Part shown: in pieces, positions 27,610-37,737 of the stretch
Layout of the letters: each line of letters opens with the position of its first letter
Position numbering within the stretch: the stretch's first letter is position 1
Assembly (NCBI RefSeq): GCF_900111735.1
Contig: NZ_FOHW01000005.1
Location: forward strand, 62,001 to 126,000
Origin: Pseudomonas graminis
Lineage (GTDB): Bacteria > Pseudomonadota > Gammaproteobacteria > Pseudomonadales > Pseudomonadaceae
Length of the DNA: 64,000 nucleotides
Direction: 5' to 3'
Notes under the pieces: generated by a model
Told to the model about the DNA's origin: nothing
What the model saw: the letters and a program-made list of their open reading frames with translations, nothing else
Databases searched by the model: none
Made by a program: the position numbers and the translations under genes

Positions 27610-27632
27610 ATGTGATTGAGCAGTACGCCAAG

Positions 27633-27724
27633 TGTGGGAGTGAGCTTGCTCACGAAGACGGTAGTTCAAACGCCGATGATTCGGGGGATGTACCGACATC
27701 TTCGCGAGCAAGCTCGCTCCCGCC
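27633..27724. repeat. REP doublet (REPIN-type)
   Basis: Two inverted copies of the Pseudomonas REP sequence: GTGGGAGTGAGCTTGCTCAC from 27633 and the complement of GGGAGCGAGCTTGCTCGCGA ending at 27721. They are separated by about 47 bp. They sit between the convergent cls and cfa genes. Confidence 0.85.
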
Positions 27725-27735
27725 AGTTGAAGCAA

Positions 27736-28920
27736 TTACGCGTAGATATCGTCTCTGGTCAACGGCAGATTATGACTACCGTCCGGATAAGACTTTACCG
27801 CGAGGATCTGGTGGAGGTTGATCCAGCCCCTGGAAAACGCATACGCGCAGCCAGCCAGATACAACCGAAAGATCCTCAGCGCCTGCTCCGGCACCATGGC
27901 CGCGGCGAGATCGAGCTTCTCTTCCAGCCGGGAACTCCAGTGTTCGAGTGTCCTGGCGTAGTGCAGGCGCAGGCTTTCCACGTCGACCACTTCCAGACCC
28001 GCCTCGCTGATGAACCCGGTGATCATCGACAGGTGCGGCAGTTCACCGTTGGGAAACACGTAGCGATCGATAAATTCCCCTGCACCGCGTCCCACAGGAC
28101 GTCCGTCGGTGTGCCTGGACGTGATGCCGTGGTTCATCACCAGACCGCCCTCCTTCACCGCGTCGAACAAACACTTTGCGTACAGCTCAAGGTTGGCGTG
28201 GCCGACATGCTCGAACATGCCGACGCTGACGACCTTGTCGAACCGACCGTCCCTGGGCAGATCCCGGTAGTCGAGCAGCTGCAGCTCGACACGTTCCTGC
28301 AGACCGTCCGCGCGTACCCGCTCCCGGGCCAGCGCCAGTTGCTCACGACTTAACGTGATGCCGAAGACCTTGACGCCGTATTCACTCGCGGCAAAACGGG
28401 AAAGCCCTCCCCAGCCACAGCCGACGTCGAGCAGGTATTCCCCCGGCTTGAGGCGCAGCTTGCGGCACAGGTGGTGAAACTTGTCTTGTTGCGCCTGGTC
28501 GAGGGTTTCGTTGCCGGTCTTGAAGTACGCGCAGGAGTAGACCATCTCCCGGTCCAGCCACAAGCGGTAGAAGTCGTTGGATAGGTCGTAGTGGTAGGAG
28601 ATCGACGCGGCGTCGGTGGCCTTGTCGTGCTCGGTGCGCACAGGGAGATTGTCGTCGTCCTCGTCCACCAGCGCTTTGGTCAGCTCGTCGCACACCCGGA
28701 TCACTTCACTGATCGATCCTTCCAGTTCGAGCCGGCCCTCAACAAAGGCGCGGCCCAGAAGGTCCAGACTCGGGTGCGTGAAATCGGAAACAAGCGACGG
28801 GTCATTCACCACGATCGTGACGCGGGGATCACTCCCCAGGTCGAGCTCGTTGCCGTCCCAGAGCTTGAGACGCAGTGGCAGATGAAGGTTCTGCAACGCC
28901 GGTGGAAGTTGCGCGAGCAT
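27736..28920 (-). CDS. cfa: Cyclopropane-fatty-acyl-phospholipid synthase
   Basis: 394-aa SAM-dependent methyltransferase that adds a methylene bridge to unsaturated membrane lipids. The N-terminal lipid-binding region (about 1-115) is followed by the catalytic core with YDLSNDFYRLWLD (about 125-137), YSCAYF, the SAM loop LLDVGCGWGG (about 178-187), and FEHVGH (bicarbonate/active-site region). The C-terminal segment RIFRLYLAGCAYAF is typical. The start at 28920 has a GGGGGA box. Expected to act on stationary-phase membranes, next to cls, another membrane-lipid gene, but convergent with it. Confidence 0.93.
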   Translation of the reverse strand: MLAQLPPALQNLHLPLRLKLWDGNELDLGSDPRVTIVVNDPSLVSDFTHPSLDLLGRAFVEGRLELEGSISEVIRVCDELTKALVDEDDDNLPVRTEHDKATDAASISYHYDLSNDFYRLWLDREMVYSCAYFKTGNETLDQAQQDKFHHLCRKLRLKPGEYLLDVGCGWGGLSRFAASEYGVKVFGITLSREQLALARERVRADGLQERVELQLLDYRDLPRDGRFDKVVSVGMFEHVGHANLELYAKCLFDAVKEGGLVMNHGITSRHTDGRPVGRGAGEFIDRYVFPNGELPHLSMITGFISEAGLEVVDVESLRLHYARTLEHWSSRLEEKLDLAAAMVPEQALRIFRLYLAGCAYAFSRGWINLHQILAVKSYPDGSHNLPLTRDDIYA

Positions 28921-29160
28921 ATGAAATCCCCCTGATCCAGCTACACGGAAAGGGTAGTCCATAACCGACTCCCGGATCAGGAGCCGTCAGGCGATCGGCT
29001 TTTATGAACGACGACGAATCTACAACGGGTAGGACTTTTTGCCCCAGAATTCGAGCCAATGTGACGCCTGCAGATGGAGCACCCCGAAAAGACTCAAGTT
29101 AATTTGTAACAGAGTTCTTCAAAGCTCAAGCGGATTTTAATGCTTAGTGGATCCCCGTAA

Positions 29161-29187
29161 CCCGGCGCTTTCGGTGAAGGCGCCGGG
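29161..29187 (-). terminator. GC-rich hairpin at the end of the SPFH/ATPase operon
   Basis: CCCGGCGC (29161-29168) pairs with GCGCCGGG (29180-29187), 10 nt past the P-type ATPase stop. There is no T-run, so it may stabilise the 3' end or terminate with help. Confidence 0.5.
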
Positions 29188-29196
29188 GAATGTGGC

Positions 29197-31152
29197 TTAG
29201 GAGGGATTGTGAAACTTCGGGATGGGCTCGTGGAAACGTAGCAGTCGACCGGCGTTGCCAAGCACCAGCAGCGTGCTGAGGTTATGCAGGATCGCCGCGA
29301 TCATCGCGCCTGCCGCGCCCAGCACGCCGAACGCCGCCATGGCGACAATGGCCAGCGTCCAGCCAAGTCCGATGATCACGTTCACTTGCAAGGTATGGCG
29401 GCACTGACGGCTCAGCCTCACGCAGGTGCCCAGCCGGCGCAGGTCACTGCCGATCAACACGATGTCGGCGGAGGCCAACGCGATGTCCGCCCCGCCCGCC
29501 CCCATCGCAACGCCGACAACGCCGGCCTTCAGCGCCAGGGAGTCGTTGATGCCATCGCCGACGACCATCGGACGAAAGCCTTTTTTGATTTCGCTCATGA
29601 CCCGATTGAGCTTGTCCTCGGGCAGCGCCTGGGCGTGGATATCGCTGATGCCGACCTCGTGACCCAAGCTGTCGGCGACACTCTGGCGATCCCCGGTCAG
29701 CAGTAACTGCCGACCCAGGCCCAGCTCGCGCAGCTCACTCAGCGCCTGACGGGCCTCGGGCTTGAGGCTGTCGGCCAGCAGCAGCCAGGCCAGAAAATGG
29801 CCATCCACCGCGAGCCCGGCAATCGGGCCATCGTGGTCAGGAACCGGCGAGGTAACGATGCCCATCTGCGCGAACAGCTCAGGCCGCCCCAACGCGGCTT
29901 CACCCCGTGCGGTCTGCGCGACGACGCCCAGCCCCTGGCGCTCACGAATGTCGCCAAGAGGGAGCAGATGATCCTTGTCGACCAAACTGGCCAGCGCGCG
30001 ACTGACCGGGTGGCTACTCGCAGAACCCAGGCTTGCTGCCAGCTCGATGATGTTGTCGCCAGCGCCCTCCTCGGCCTGCACCGATTGCAGACGCAGACTG
30101 CCGTAGGTCAGCGTGCCGGTCTTGTCGACGACCAAGGAAGTCAGATCGGCCAGTTCTTCAAGAAAAGCCGAACTGCGGATCAGAATGCCGTGGCGCGCGG
30201 CGACCGCAATACCGGCAATGGCTGTCGCGGGCGCTGACAGCACCAACGCGCAAGGGCAGGCAGCGACCAACACCGCCAACATGGCCTGCGCGTTATTGGT
30301 GATGAACCAGGTCACGGCCGCGATCAGCAGCACGAGAACCATGTAGCTGCCGGCGTACTTTTCCAACAGGCGAGTGATGGGCGGTTTGGAGCGTTCGGCG
30401 CTTTGCATGAGCGCGATGACCTTGCCCAGGGTCGACTCGTTGCCGATGCGCGTCACTTCGATACGCAGCAGGCCATCGAGGTTGATCGCGCCGCCGAAGA
30501 CTTCCATCCCTGCACGCGCTTCAAGCGGGACGGACTCGCCGGTAATGGGTGCGGTATCGAGGCTGGCCTGGCCTGAAATCACCAAACCGTCAGCCGGTAC
30601 GCGGTCACCGGCGCGCACTTCGACGCGATCACCGGCCACCAGCGTGCCGTTGTCGACTTCGCGGATCGCGCCATCCTTATCGATCAGCCGGGCATGGCTG
30701 CGGGTCAGACGGCCCAGTGCCTGAATGGCTTCCTGGGAGCCAATCACGCTGCGCTCCTCCAGCACATGGCCGAAGATCATGATGATGGGCAGCAACGCGG
30801 CGGTCATCAGATCGCCCGTCGCCCACGCGCCCAGCATGGCCAGTGCGATCAGTTGATCGGTAATGCCGTGCAGGCTGGGATAACGCAGGCTGTGCCAGCC
30901 GGCGCTGACCACCGGGATGGCCACCAACAGCGAGGCGGCGCCCAACAGCAGCTGGCTGACGCCGACTTGCTCGGGCGAGAAGAATCGCCAGACCAGCCCC
31001 AGAGCAAGCAGGCCCAGGGCAAGCATCGCCAGCGTCAACTGGCGGGCCGCGCTGCGCTGCTCGCGGCTGGTGAGCATACTGCCGGGCGCAGCGGGCTCGG
31101 CATGCTTGTGAGAAGGGTCGTGGGAATGGTTATGTACGGCTTCGCCACTCAT
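29197..31152 (-). CDS. Heavy-metal-translocating P1B-type ATPase
   Basis: 651-aa inner-membrane metal pump. A short His-containing N-terminus (HNHSHDPSHKH, residues 7-17) replaces the usual CXXC metal-binding domains. The membrane part has the transport motif CPC (AACPCALVLS, about 305-314). TGES marks the actuator domain, DKTGTLT the phosphorylated aspartate, and GDGINDS the hinge. It is the last gene of a four-gene operon; its ATG overlaps the stop of the upstream SPFH gene by 4 bp. CPC plus a His-rich tail fits Zn/Cd/Co or Cu export; the exact ion is unresolved. Association with three SPFH proteins is unusual. Confidence 0.9.
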   Translation of the reverse strand: MSGEAVHNHSHDPSHKHAEPAAPGSMLTSREQRSAARQLTLAMLALGLLALGLVWRFFSPEQVGVSQLLLGAASLLVAIPVVSAGWHSLRYPSLHGITDQLIALAMLGAWATGDLMTAALLPIIMIFGHVLEERSVIGSQEAIQALGRLTRSHARLIDKDGAIREVDNGTLVAGDRVEVRAGDRVPADGLVISGQASLDTAPITGESVPLEARAGMEVFGGAINLDGLLRIEVTRIGNESTLGKVIALMQSAERSKPPITRLLEKYAGSYMVLVLLIAAVTWFITNNAQAMLAVLVAACPCALVLSAPATAIAGIAVAARHGILIRSSAFLEELADLTSLVVDKTGTLTYGSLRLQSVQAEEGAGDNIIELAASLGSASSHPVSRALASLVDKDHLLPLGDIRERQGLGVVAQTARGEAALGRPELFAQMGIVTSPVPDHDGPIAGLAVDGHFLAWLLLADSLKPEARQALSELRELGLGRQLLLTGDRQSVADSLGHEVGISDIHAQALPEDKLNRVMSEIKKGFRPMVVGDGINDSLALKAGVVGVAMGAGGADIALASADIVLIGSDLRRLGTCVRLSRQCRHTLQVNVIIGLGWTLAIVAMAAFGVLGAAGAMIAAILHNLSTLLVLGNAGRLLRFHEPIPKFHNPS

Positions 31153-32216
31153 TTGTCAGCTCCCTGAATGATCAGGCGGGAATCGTCGCGGGGGTCGACC
31201 GTGGTCACTGAGCCCGCCTGTTTCAGGATGGCAGGCACCCGCTCGCGGTAGATCCGCAATAGCAATCCGGGATCGCTCTTGTTCTGCATCGACATCGCCA
31301 GGCCGGTCACTGCGGCGGTGTCGGTCTGCGCCTTGGCCAGTCGTTCGGACGCCTGGGCATGGGCGACCTGCAGCGTGCGGTCGGCCTGCTGATTAGCGGT
31401 CTGGTTGAGTTTCTCTGCGTCAGTGCGCGCGTTCGCCACCGCCTGATCGGCTTGCTGACTGGCAGTCAGCACCGCGTTGAACGCATTCACTGCCGCGGCC
31501 GGCAGACTGGACTGCACGTCGACACGCACGACTTCGACGCCCAGACCGACGCCAGTGGCCGTCAGCTCGCCAAGCTGCGTGTTGATACCCTGCACCAGAT
31601 CGCCGCGCAGACGTTCGCGACGCTCGGCAGACTGGCTGTCGGAACCCACCAGCTCGGGACGCGCCACCAGAATAGTGTCCAGATCCCGCGCCGCTGTGAG
31701 GCTGACGGCGCTGCGATTGACCAGACGATCCAGCGCCGGCAGCACGTGCTCGCCTTGCAGCACGAACGCTCGCGGCTCCGTCACTTTGTAGTACGCCGTC
31801 ACATCGAGTTGTACGACACCGGCGTCCCCCGTCAGCAAATAGCCCGAGCCTGCCAGTGCGTCGCTCATCGGCGTCGCAAAACTGGTGATCTTGTCGGCTG
31901 CCAACGCAGTGGGGGAACGCAACAGCGTTTCGACATGCCGCTCGATCACGCGGTCAGCGGACGGCAAAAGCACCACTTGCTCGAACGGTTGCGGCCAGGC
32001 CAGCAACAAGCCTGCGTTCTGTACGCGGTCCAGCTCGCCGAAGCGAAACACCACGGCGCGGTTCTGTGGGTCGATTTCCCGCACATTGGAGACAGCCCAA
32101 CCGAGCGCAGCCAGCAGGGTCACGACATACAGCCCCAGAAACGCCAGCCGGCTGGCCTGCAGCCAGGGACTGTTCACCACCGGCCGCTCGATGTGCGCCG
32201 CGTCTTGCTCAGTCAT
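31149..32216 (-). CDS. SPFH-domain (HflK-like) membrane protein
   Basis: 355-aa protein with one N-terminal membrane helix (about 22-44), an SPFH/band-7 domain (about 48-240, starting EIDPQNRAVVFRFGEL), and a C-terminal Ala/Gln-rich coiled-coil (about 240-310). Related HflK/HflC proteins form large ring assemblies that enclose membrane proteases such as FtsH. The true hflK-hflC pair normally lies with hfq-hflX, so this is a paralogue. It overlaps both neighbours by 4 bp (ATGA), indicating coupled translation within the operon. It probably assembles with the other two SPFH proteins around the metal ATPase (inference). Confidence 0.85.
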   Translation of the reverse strand: MTEQDAAHIERPVVNSPWLQASRLAFLGLYVVTLLAALGWAVSNVREIDPQNRAVVFRFGELDRVQNAGLLLAWPQPFEQVVLLPSADRVIERHVETLLRSPTALAADKITSFATPMSDALAGSGYLLTGDAGVVQLDVTAYYKVTEPRAFVLQGEHVLPALDRLVNRSAVSLTAARDLDTILVARPELVGSDSQSAERRERLRGDLVQGINTQLGELTATGVGLGVEVVRVDVQSSLPAAAVNAFNAVLTASQQADQAVANARTDAEKLNQTANQQADRTLQVAHAQASERLAKAQTDTAAVTGLAMSMQNKSDPGLLLRIYRERVPAILKQAGSVTTVDPRDDSRLIIQGADK

Positions 32217-33253
32217 GGCTGCGTTCCAGCCTTGCCATCCAGGGTCGGCGGGCCGTCTACAAGCACTCGGAACGGCGCGGCATCGGTACGCAGAATCAGT
32301 TTGGTGCTCGGCCCCACCACGGTGCCGAGGGTGTCCAGCGAGCGCAGCAAGTTGTACAGCTGCGGCGAACCGGCGTAGGCGCGGCCGTAAATCTGCGCCG
32401 CTTCAACGCGGGATTGCGCCTCGATGTCGGCAGCTTTCACGGTAGCGTCGGCCTCGACAATCCGCGCGTCGCGTTCGGCGGCAGAACGGATCTGCGCCGC
32501 CTCACGTTTGCCAATGGCGGTGCGCTCTGTAGCGATGGTTTCGCGCTCGGCGCGCATGCGGTCGACTGTCGCGTTGAGAGTTACCGACGGCAACGTAAGA
32601 CGTTCGACACCTACTTGCAGAACGCGTACGCCATAGGTGGTCAGCAGTTGCTTATCGATCTGCTGACGCAGCTGGTTTTCGAAATCGGCAATGCGCACCT
32701 GCTTGGCCTCGGTGTTGATCAGGCTCGACAGATCGAAGCTCGCTGCAGTGGTTTCCAGTGCAGAGCCGACGAAGGTGCGGATCTGTCTGGCCGCTTCGTC
32801 CGGCTGGTTTTGCACGGCGCGCATGAAGCGCTGCACGTTGTCCGGATCGCCCTGCACCTGCCAGGCCACGTACGCCTGAACGATGATGCGCAGGCCGTCA
32901 CGGGTACCGACGTCCTGCAAACCGCTTGAGGTGGTGCGCAAACGCAGGTCCACGGGGATCGCTGCTTCGAACGGCGCCGGCCAGCGCCAGCTCAGGCCCG
33001 GATCGAGCAGTACGCGGGCGGGGTTTCCGAAGCGCGTGATGACCGTCGCCTCGCCGGAGCGCACCTGGACCAGGCTCGCCGCCGCGATCGCGAAAGCAAT
33101 CAGCACCGCAGCCAACGCCGCACGGCGCCACGGAAACACGGCCGGGCCGGAGGCTTCGCCATGGTGATGGCCGTGATGGTGGCCGCCATGACCGTGACCG
33201 CTGTGGTCGTGACCGGAATGGTCGTGATGATCGTGGGAATGAAACAGACTCAA
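32213..33253 (-). CDS. SPFH-domain (HflC-like) protein with histidine-rich N-terminus
   Basis: 346-aa SPFH protein: a cytosolic tail of about 32 residues containing 15 histidines (His5 to His31), one membrane helix (about 43-62), an SPFH domain (about 65-250) and a C-terminal coiled-coil (about 225-300) rich in Glu, Ala and Arg. The poly-His tail is not part of normal HflC and looks like a metal-binding patch, fitting the metal ATPase encoded two genes downstream. It overlaps the next gene by 4 bp. It could be a metal-sensing or metal-feeding scaffold subunit, which is inference. Confidence 0.86.
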   Translation of the reverse strand: MSLFHSHDHHDHSGHDHSGHGHGGHHHGHHHGEASGPAVFPWRRAALAAVLIAFAIAAASLVQVRSGEATVITRFGNPARVLLDPGLSWRWPAPFEAAIPVDLRLRTTSSGLQDVGTRDGLRIIVQAYVAWQVQGDPDNVQRFMRAVQNQPDEAARQIRTFVGSALETTAASFDLSSLINTEAKQVRIADFENQLRQQIDKQLLTTYGVRVLQVGVERLTLPSVTLNATVDRMRAERETIATERTAIGKREAAQIRSAAERDARIVEADATVKAADIEAQSRVEAAQIYGRAYAGSPQLYNLLRSLDTLGTVVGPSTKLILRTDAAPFRVLVDGPPTLDGKAGTQP

Positions 33254-33264
33254 AGGAAGACTCC

Positions 33265-35235
33265 TTATTCAGCCGAGGGCTGGTCAGCTGATTGAGTCGA
33301 CGCTGCAGGGTCGACCGGGAGGGTAAAAGAACGCAGATCGATGGTCGGCGCGCTGGTGCCGCCGAGCCGATGATCCAGCACCAGCAACTTGGCGTGGGTC
33401 AGCCCCTGAGTCAGCTGACTGAAATACTGCTCCAGCAGAAACGCCCGGCCCGCTTTGGCGTAGCCCTGTTGCTCGGCGCTGAAACGCAAATCCGCGCCTT
33501 GCGCCGTGGCCATGACTTCCCGCGAGGTGGCCGCCGCCTGATCGTGGGCCATGCTGGCGTGCAGTTGAGCCACGTTGGCCTGATCTGCCGCCGCGCCACG
33601 CTCCCGGGCGATCAGTGCCTGGGCGCTGATCTGCGCGGCCTGGACCGCGTGGTAGGCGTTGGCCGCGCCTGCCGGTGGATGAATCGACTCAACCACGGTC
33701 GCAAGAATTTCCACACCGCTGTCGAGTTTTTTCAGGTCGCGCTGTACGGCGTCGCCGATGTCAGCCGCCAGATCATTGCGCTGCTCACCGAGCAATTCGT
33801 CGAGGGTATGCGAGGCGAAATCGTGCACCAGCACGCGGCTGGCGGTGCTGCGAATCAGACTGGGGATGTCGGCGCTGTTATAGGTCGCGGCGAGTGCGGC
33901 CTCGTCAGTCAGACCGATGCGATACACAAAGCGCACGTCCATGTTGACGATCTGGAAGCTCTGCTTGGCACCGGAGCCGCTGGCGATCACTTGCGACTTG
34001 TCATTGATGTGCGTGGCGTCCCATAACCGGTTGGCAATGGCAGGCGGCGGCCCTTCGGCAGGGTCAAGGGTCTGCTCGGCGCCCGCCCCCTCCGCGACGC
34101 TGGTCGCCAGCTCGTGGACCACACCATTTTCCAACGCCAGCACCGTTCCGAAAGGCCAGGGCAAACCGGCATGCAGACCCGGCTCCAGGACTTCAACCGG
34201 CTTGCCGAAGCGCTCGTAAATGCCACGGCCCTGCATGGGGATTTCGTGAACACCACTCAGCAACCAGCCGAGGCCGACGATGACTGCCAGCACCGGCAGA
34301 AAGGCACGGCGCATGTAGGTAAACGCCCAGATCTGGCGCAGGTCGATGCCGAAGCGGTTGTGCAGCTCGTTTTGCAGCGCCAGCAGCGGACGCGGCGGCC
34401 AGCGCAACAGGCCGGCAACGAAGCTGTTGGCAATCAGTCGCGGTTCGAGGCGTTCGTTACGGGGGCTGAAGACCGACAGGAGCGCGCGGACGAGTAGCTC
34501 GACGGCGACCAGCCCAGGCAACAGGCCAATCAATACCGCGAGGCGGGCGGGCCATACGCGATCAACTGAGGAGAAAAACAGGCAGAACGCCGTGACCAGT
34601 AGCGTAGCGATGGCGACCTTGGTGATCTGCGCCAACTGCTCGGCTTCAGGCCAACTGGCCTCGGACTCATTGCCGAATTGCCGCTCCAACACCAGCAGCG
34701 CAAACCCGATCAACAGCAGCAGGCCGCCGACCATGTTGCCGACAAGGCCGACATTGCTGCCTGCCAAAGCAAGGTTCCAGATCAGGCCAATGCTGACCAG
34801 CGACAGCAACGTCCAGCCTGCCAGCCAGAACACTGGCAATCCGACCTGCCCCACCATTGAGGTGCCAGCGCCGCTGATGCGGCCAAGGACGCGGTCGTAC
34901 CAGCCCTGTTCCTCGACGTGAAGCAGCGCTTCATCATCAGAGGCAGCTTCAGCGGAAGCGGGTGCGATGATGCCCGCCCGCCACTGGCTGACCACGTGAG
35001 CCGACTGCAATGCCGCCGCCAGCAAGAGCAGGCTCGCGGCGCTGTTGGTCAGCACCGCCGTCCACAGCGAGTTGGGAGAAAAGAGGTCAACGAAAAGTGA
35101 CACCACCAGGCCGATGACGCCCATCGCTCCTGTCAAATACGTCAGCCGTGAAAGACGCCGCGATTGAACAACCGCCCGCTGAAATCGTGGCAGGCTCGCC
35201 GGTACAGCGCCCTCATCATCCAGATCAACCCGCAT
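33265..35235 (-). CDS. Large SPFH-domain (HflK-like) polytopic membrane protein
   Basis: 656-aa protein, first gene of the operon. The N-terminal half (about 30-330) contains roughly seven hydrophobic segments, unlike ordinary HflK, which has one. The C-terminal half carries an SPFH domain (about 345-540, after GLGWLLSGVHEIPMQGRGIYERFG) and an Ala-rich coiled-coil (about 535-600). The end is Pro/Ser-rich. It lies 11 bp upstream of the HflC-like gene. The role of the polytopic part is unknown; it may be a membrane anchor or a channel-like module. The promoter should be in the 369-bp gap shared with opgD. Confidence 0.84.
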   Translation of the reverse strand: MRVDLDDEGAVPASLPRFQRAVVQSRRLSRLTYLTGAMGVIGLVVSLFVDLFSPNSLWTAVLTNSAASLLLLAAALQSAHVVSQWRAGIIAPASAEAASDDEALLHVEEQGWYDRVLGRISGAGTSMVGQVGLPVFWLAGWTLLSLVSIGLIWNLALAGSNVGLVGNMVGGLLLLIGFALLVLERQFGNESEASWPEAEQLAQITKVAIATLLVTAFCLFFSSVDRVWPARLAVLIGLLPGLVAVELLVRALLSVFSPRNERLEPRLIANSFVAGLLRWPPRPLLALQNELHNRFGIDLRQIWAFTYMRRAFLPVLAVIVGLGWLLSGVHEIPMQGRGIYERFGKPVEVLEPGLHAGLPWPFGTVLALENGVVHELATSVAEGAGAEQTLDPAEGPPPAIANRLWDATHINDKSQVIASGSGAKQSFQIVNMDVRFVYRIGLTDEAALAATYNSADIPSLIRSTASRVLVHDFASHTLDELLGEQRNDLAADIGDAVQRDLKKLDSGVEILATVVESIHPPAGAANAYHAVQAAQISAQALIARERGAAADQANVAQLHASMAHDQAAATSREVMATAQGADLRFSAEQQGYAKAGRAFLLEQYFSQLTQGLTHAKLLVLDHRLGGTSAPTIDLRSFTLPVDPAASTQSADQPSAE

Positions 35236-35604
35236 TGCAACTCCAAAGCCCGTTTAACGCTGTAATCATCACCCTTCCCGCTTGCCAACTGGCGTCGCGT
35301 CACACTGCTTCCAACCACGCTGAAACAGGGCGTTACGATATAACAGAAATCGTGAAATTTTCGTCTGATTATTCGTTTGCGCAGCCCTCAATGCGGGTGC
35401 GGACAGGCAGCAGACAGCTACAGGCTCACTTGGACAAACAACACGTGGACGCCAGATCAAACGTGCCTTGAAACGTTTTTTTCCCCTTTGTGCGAACAAG
35501 ATGCCGAGATTGTTATCTGTTTGTTGGTAATTTGCGTTCGGCAAGGATTGGGAAAGCGCACTATTTTGTGCAGGAAGGCACAGCATCTTCAGAGGCTTCA
35601 CCAT
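35236..35604. other. 369-bp divergent intergenic region
   Basis: Separates the SPFH/ATPase operon from opgD and should contain both promoters. It is AT-richer around 35340-35380 and 35470-35530. I see no repeat family, RNA gene or clear operator. The open frame continuing upstream of opgD across this region has no good start and is not taken as coding. Confidence 0.5.
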
Positions 35605-37224
35605 ATGAATCGCAGAAATCTCTTGAAAGCGTCCATGGCGCTGGCAGCCTATAGCGCGCTGCCCGCGTCAGGTCTTTATGCGGCACGCGCGCTGGCTGCG
35701 GCGGCCGATGGCGACATCGAACACTTTGACTTCAAGACCTTGCAGGACAGCGCCAAACAGATGGCCGGCAAGCCTTACGTCAGCACCAAGCAGAACCTGC
35801 CGCCAACCTTGGCGAACATGACGCCTCAGCAGTTCAACGCGATCAAGTATGACGCCGGTCACTCCCTGTGGAACGACGTTAAAGGCCAACTGGACGTGCA
35901 TTTCTTCCACGTCGGCGCAGGGTTCAAGACGCCGGTTCGCATGTACAGCGTCGACCCGGCGACCCAGCAGGCGCGTGAGGTACATTTCCGCCCTGAGCTG
36001 TTCAACTACGAAGCCAGCCGCATCGACAAGAGCCAGCTCAAAGGCGACCTGGGCTTCGCCGGGTTCAAGCTGTTCAAGGCTCCCGAGATCGCCATCAACG
36101 ACGTGCTGTCTTTTCTGGGCGCCAGCTACTTCCGCGCCATCGACAGCAACAAGCAATACGGTCTTTCCGCCCGGGGTCTGGCGATCGACACCTACGCCCA
36201 TAGCCCTGAGGAATTCCCCGACTTCACGCAGTTCTGGTTCGAGAAGCCGACCAAAGACGCCACACGCTTTGTGGTCTACGCGCTGCTGGACTCCCCCAGT
36301 GCGACGGGCGCGTATCGCTTCGACATCGATTGCCAGGCTGACCGCGTGGTAATGGACATCGACGCGCACATCAACGCGCGGGCCGACATCGAGCAGTTGG
36401 GCATTGCCACCATGACCAGCATGTTCAGCTGCGGCACCCATGAACGCCGCATGTGCGACACCCTTCACCCGGAAATCCACGACTCTGACCGGTTGGCCAT
36501 GTGGCGTGGCAATGGCGAATGGATCTGCCGCCCGCTCAACAACCCGGCCAAGATCCAGTTCAACGCGTTTGCCGACAAAGACCCGAAAGGCTTCGGTCTC
36601 GTGCAGACCGACCACGACTTCAAGACCTACCAGGACACCGTGGACTGGTACCACCGCAGGCCGAGCCTGTGGGTCGAGCCGACGACGGCATGGGGCGAGG
36701 GCTCAATCGATTTGCTGGAGCTGCCGACCACGGGAGAAACCCTGGATAACATCGTCGCTTTCTGGAACCCGAAAGTGCCGGTCAAGGCCGGCATGTCGAT
36801 GAATTATGGCTACAAGCTCTACTGGAGCCCGCTGCCTCCGGTCAGCACGCCACTGGCTCAAGTGCACGCGACGCGTTCAGGCATGGGCGGTTTCATCGAG
36901 GGCTGGGCTCCGGGCGAGCACTACCCGGAAGTCTGGGCGCGGCGTTTTGCCGTGGACTTCAACGGCGGCGGGCTGGACCGATTGCCGGAAGGTTCGGGCA
37001 TCGAGCCGATGGTCACCGTGTCCCACGGCAAAATCCAGGACTTCAATGTGCTGGTGCTGCCGGACATCAAAGGGTTCCGCGTGACGTTCGATTGGTACCC
37101 GACCAGCGACTCCGTGGAGCCGGTGGAAATGCGCATGTTCATCAAAACCGGTGACCGCACGCTGAGTGAGACTTGGCTGTATCAGTACTTCCCGCCCGCA
37201 CCGGACAAGCGTCGCTACACCTGA
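35605..37224 (+). CDS. opgD: Periplasmic glucan biosynthesis protein D
   Basis: 539-aa protein of the OpgD/MdoD family that shapes osmoregulated periplasmic glucans. The N-terminus is a Tat signal peptide ([19 protein letters not shown], twin Arg at 3-4, cleavage near ALA at about 31), as known for OpgD. The large beta-sandwich domain begins about 40 ([19 protein letters not shown]) and contains the [20 protein letters not shown] segment typical of OpgG/OpgD. Length agrees with E. coli OpgD (551). ATG 35605 is preceded by an AGAGG box. Followed by a REP pair. Confidence 0.95.
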   Translation: MNRRNLLKASMALAAYSALPASGLYAARALAAAADGDIEHFDFKTLQDSAKQMAGKPYVSTKQNLPPTLANMTPQQFNAIKYDAGHSLWNDVKGQLDVHFFHVGAGFKTPVRMYSVDPATQQAREVHFRPELFNYEASRIDKSQLKGDLGFAGFKLFKAPEIAINDVLSFLGASYFRAIDSNKQYGLSARGLAIDTYAHSPEEFPDFTQFWFEKPTKDATRFVVYALLDSPSATGAYRFDIDCQADRVVMDIDAHINARADIEQLGIATMTSMFSCGTHERRMCDTLHPEIHDSDRLAMWRGNGEWICRPLNNPAKIQFNAFADKDPKGFGLVQTDHDFKTYQDTVDWYHRRPSLWVEPTTAWGEGSIDLLELPTTGETLDNIVAFWNPKVPVKAGMSMNYGYKLYWSPLPPVSTPLAQVHATRSGMGGFIEGWAPGEHYPEVWARRFAVDFNGGGLDRLPEGSGIEPMVTVSHGKIQDFNVLVLPDIKGFRVTFDWYPTSDSVEPVEMRMFIKTGDRTLSETWLYQYFPPAPDKRRYT

Positions 37225-37245
37225 GTCTGATCAGCTGACCGTATC

Positions 37246-37337
37246 GCGGGATTCAAGCTTGCTCGTGAAATGGCGTATCAGCCGCTGAATATTCAACGGT
37301 TGTGCTGCCATCTTCGCGAGCAAGCCAATGCTCACAA
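37246..37337. repeat. REP pair (inverted, degenerate left copy)
   Basis: A left copy GCTTGCTCGTGA (37257-37268) and a right copy that reads TGTGAGCATTGGCTTGCTCG on the complement (within 37311-37336) face each other just after opgD. They belong to the same REP family as 27633-27724. Confidence 0.75.
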
Positions 37338-37737
37338 TGAGTCCTGTCGCCACTCGATTACACACATCTCAAGACAGCGGCCAGCACTCGGAACCTGTAA
37401 CGGAAATGAGTCATAGAAAGCCACCGACAGGGGTGGATTTCCCCTCCTTTTTATAGCGTCAATTTTCTATCCGTCATTAGAATCAATGAGTTACGTTTTA
37501 CGATATTTGGCCATGACTAAATATGTCCGTAAATTTGACTATTTGATTGACAGCCCCCCGATCTGCGGCTGATATATCCCTGCCGCGCCGCTCGCGAGGG
37601 GACCGAAACGCCCTTCTCCTCCCCCGCTGCGACCAATCAAATCATCGCGATTGCACGCCATCGACCGCCATTGGCGCTCGGCGGCTGCTCGCACGCTGAC
37701 GTTTATCACACGTACAAATGCTCCCGAGGGGCTGCAC
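37338..37737. other. 400-bp intergenic region upstream of the polysaccharide pair
   Basis: AT-rich stretch at about 37440-37550 in an otherwise GC-rich window, probably the promoter of the Wzy-like/PslG-like genes. No small ORF with a convincing start, and no further repeats. Confidence 0.5.

Noticed and set aside
27633..27724. CRISPR repeats
   Set aside because: Only two inverted copies with REP sequence; no regular direct repeats or spacers.
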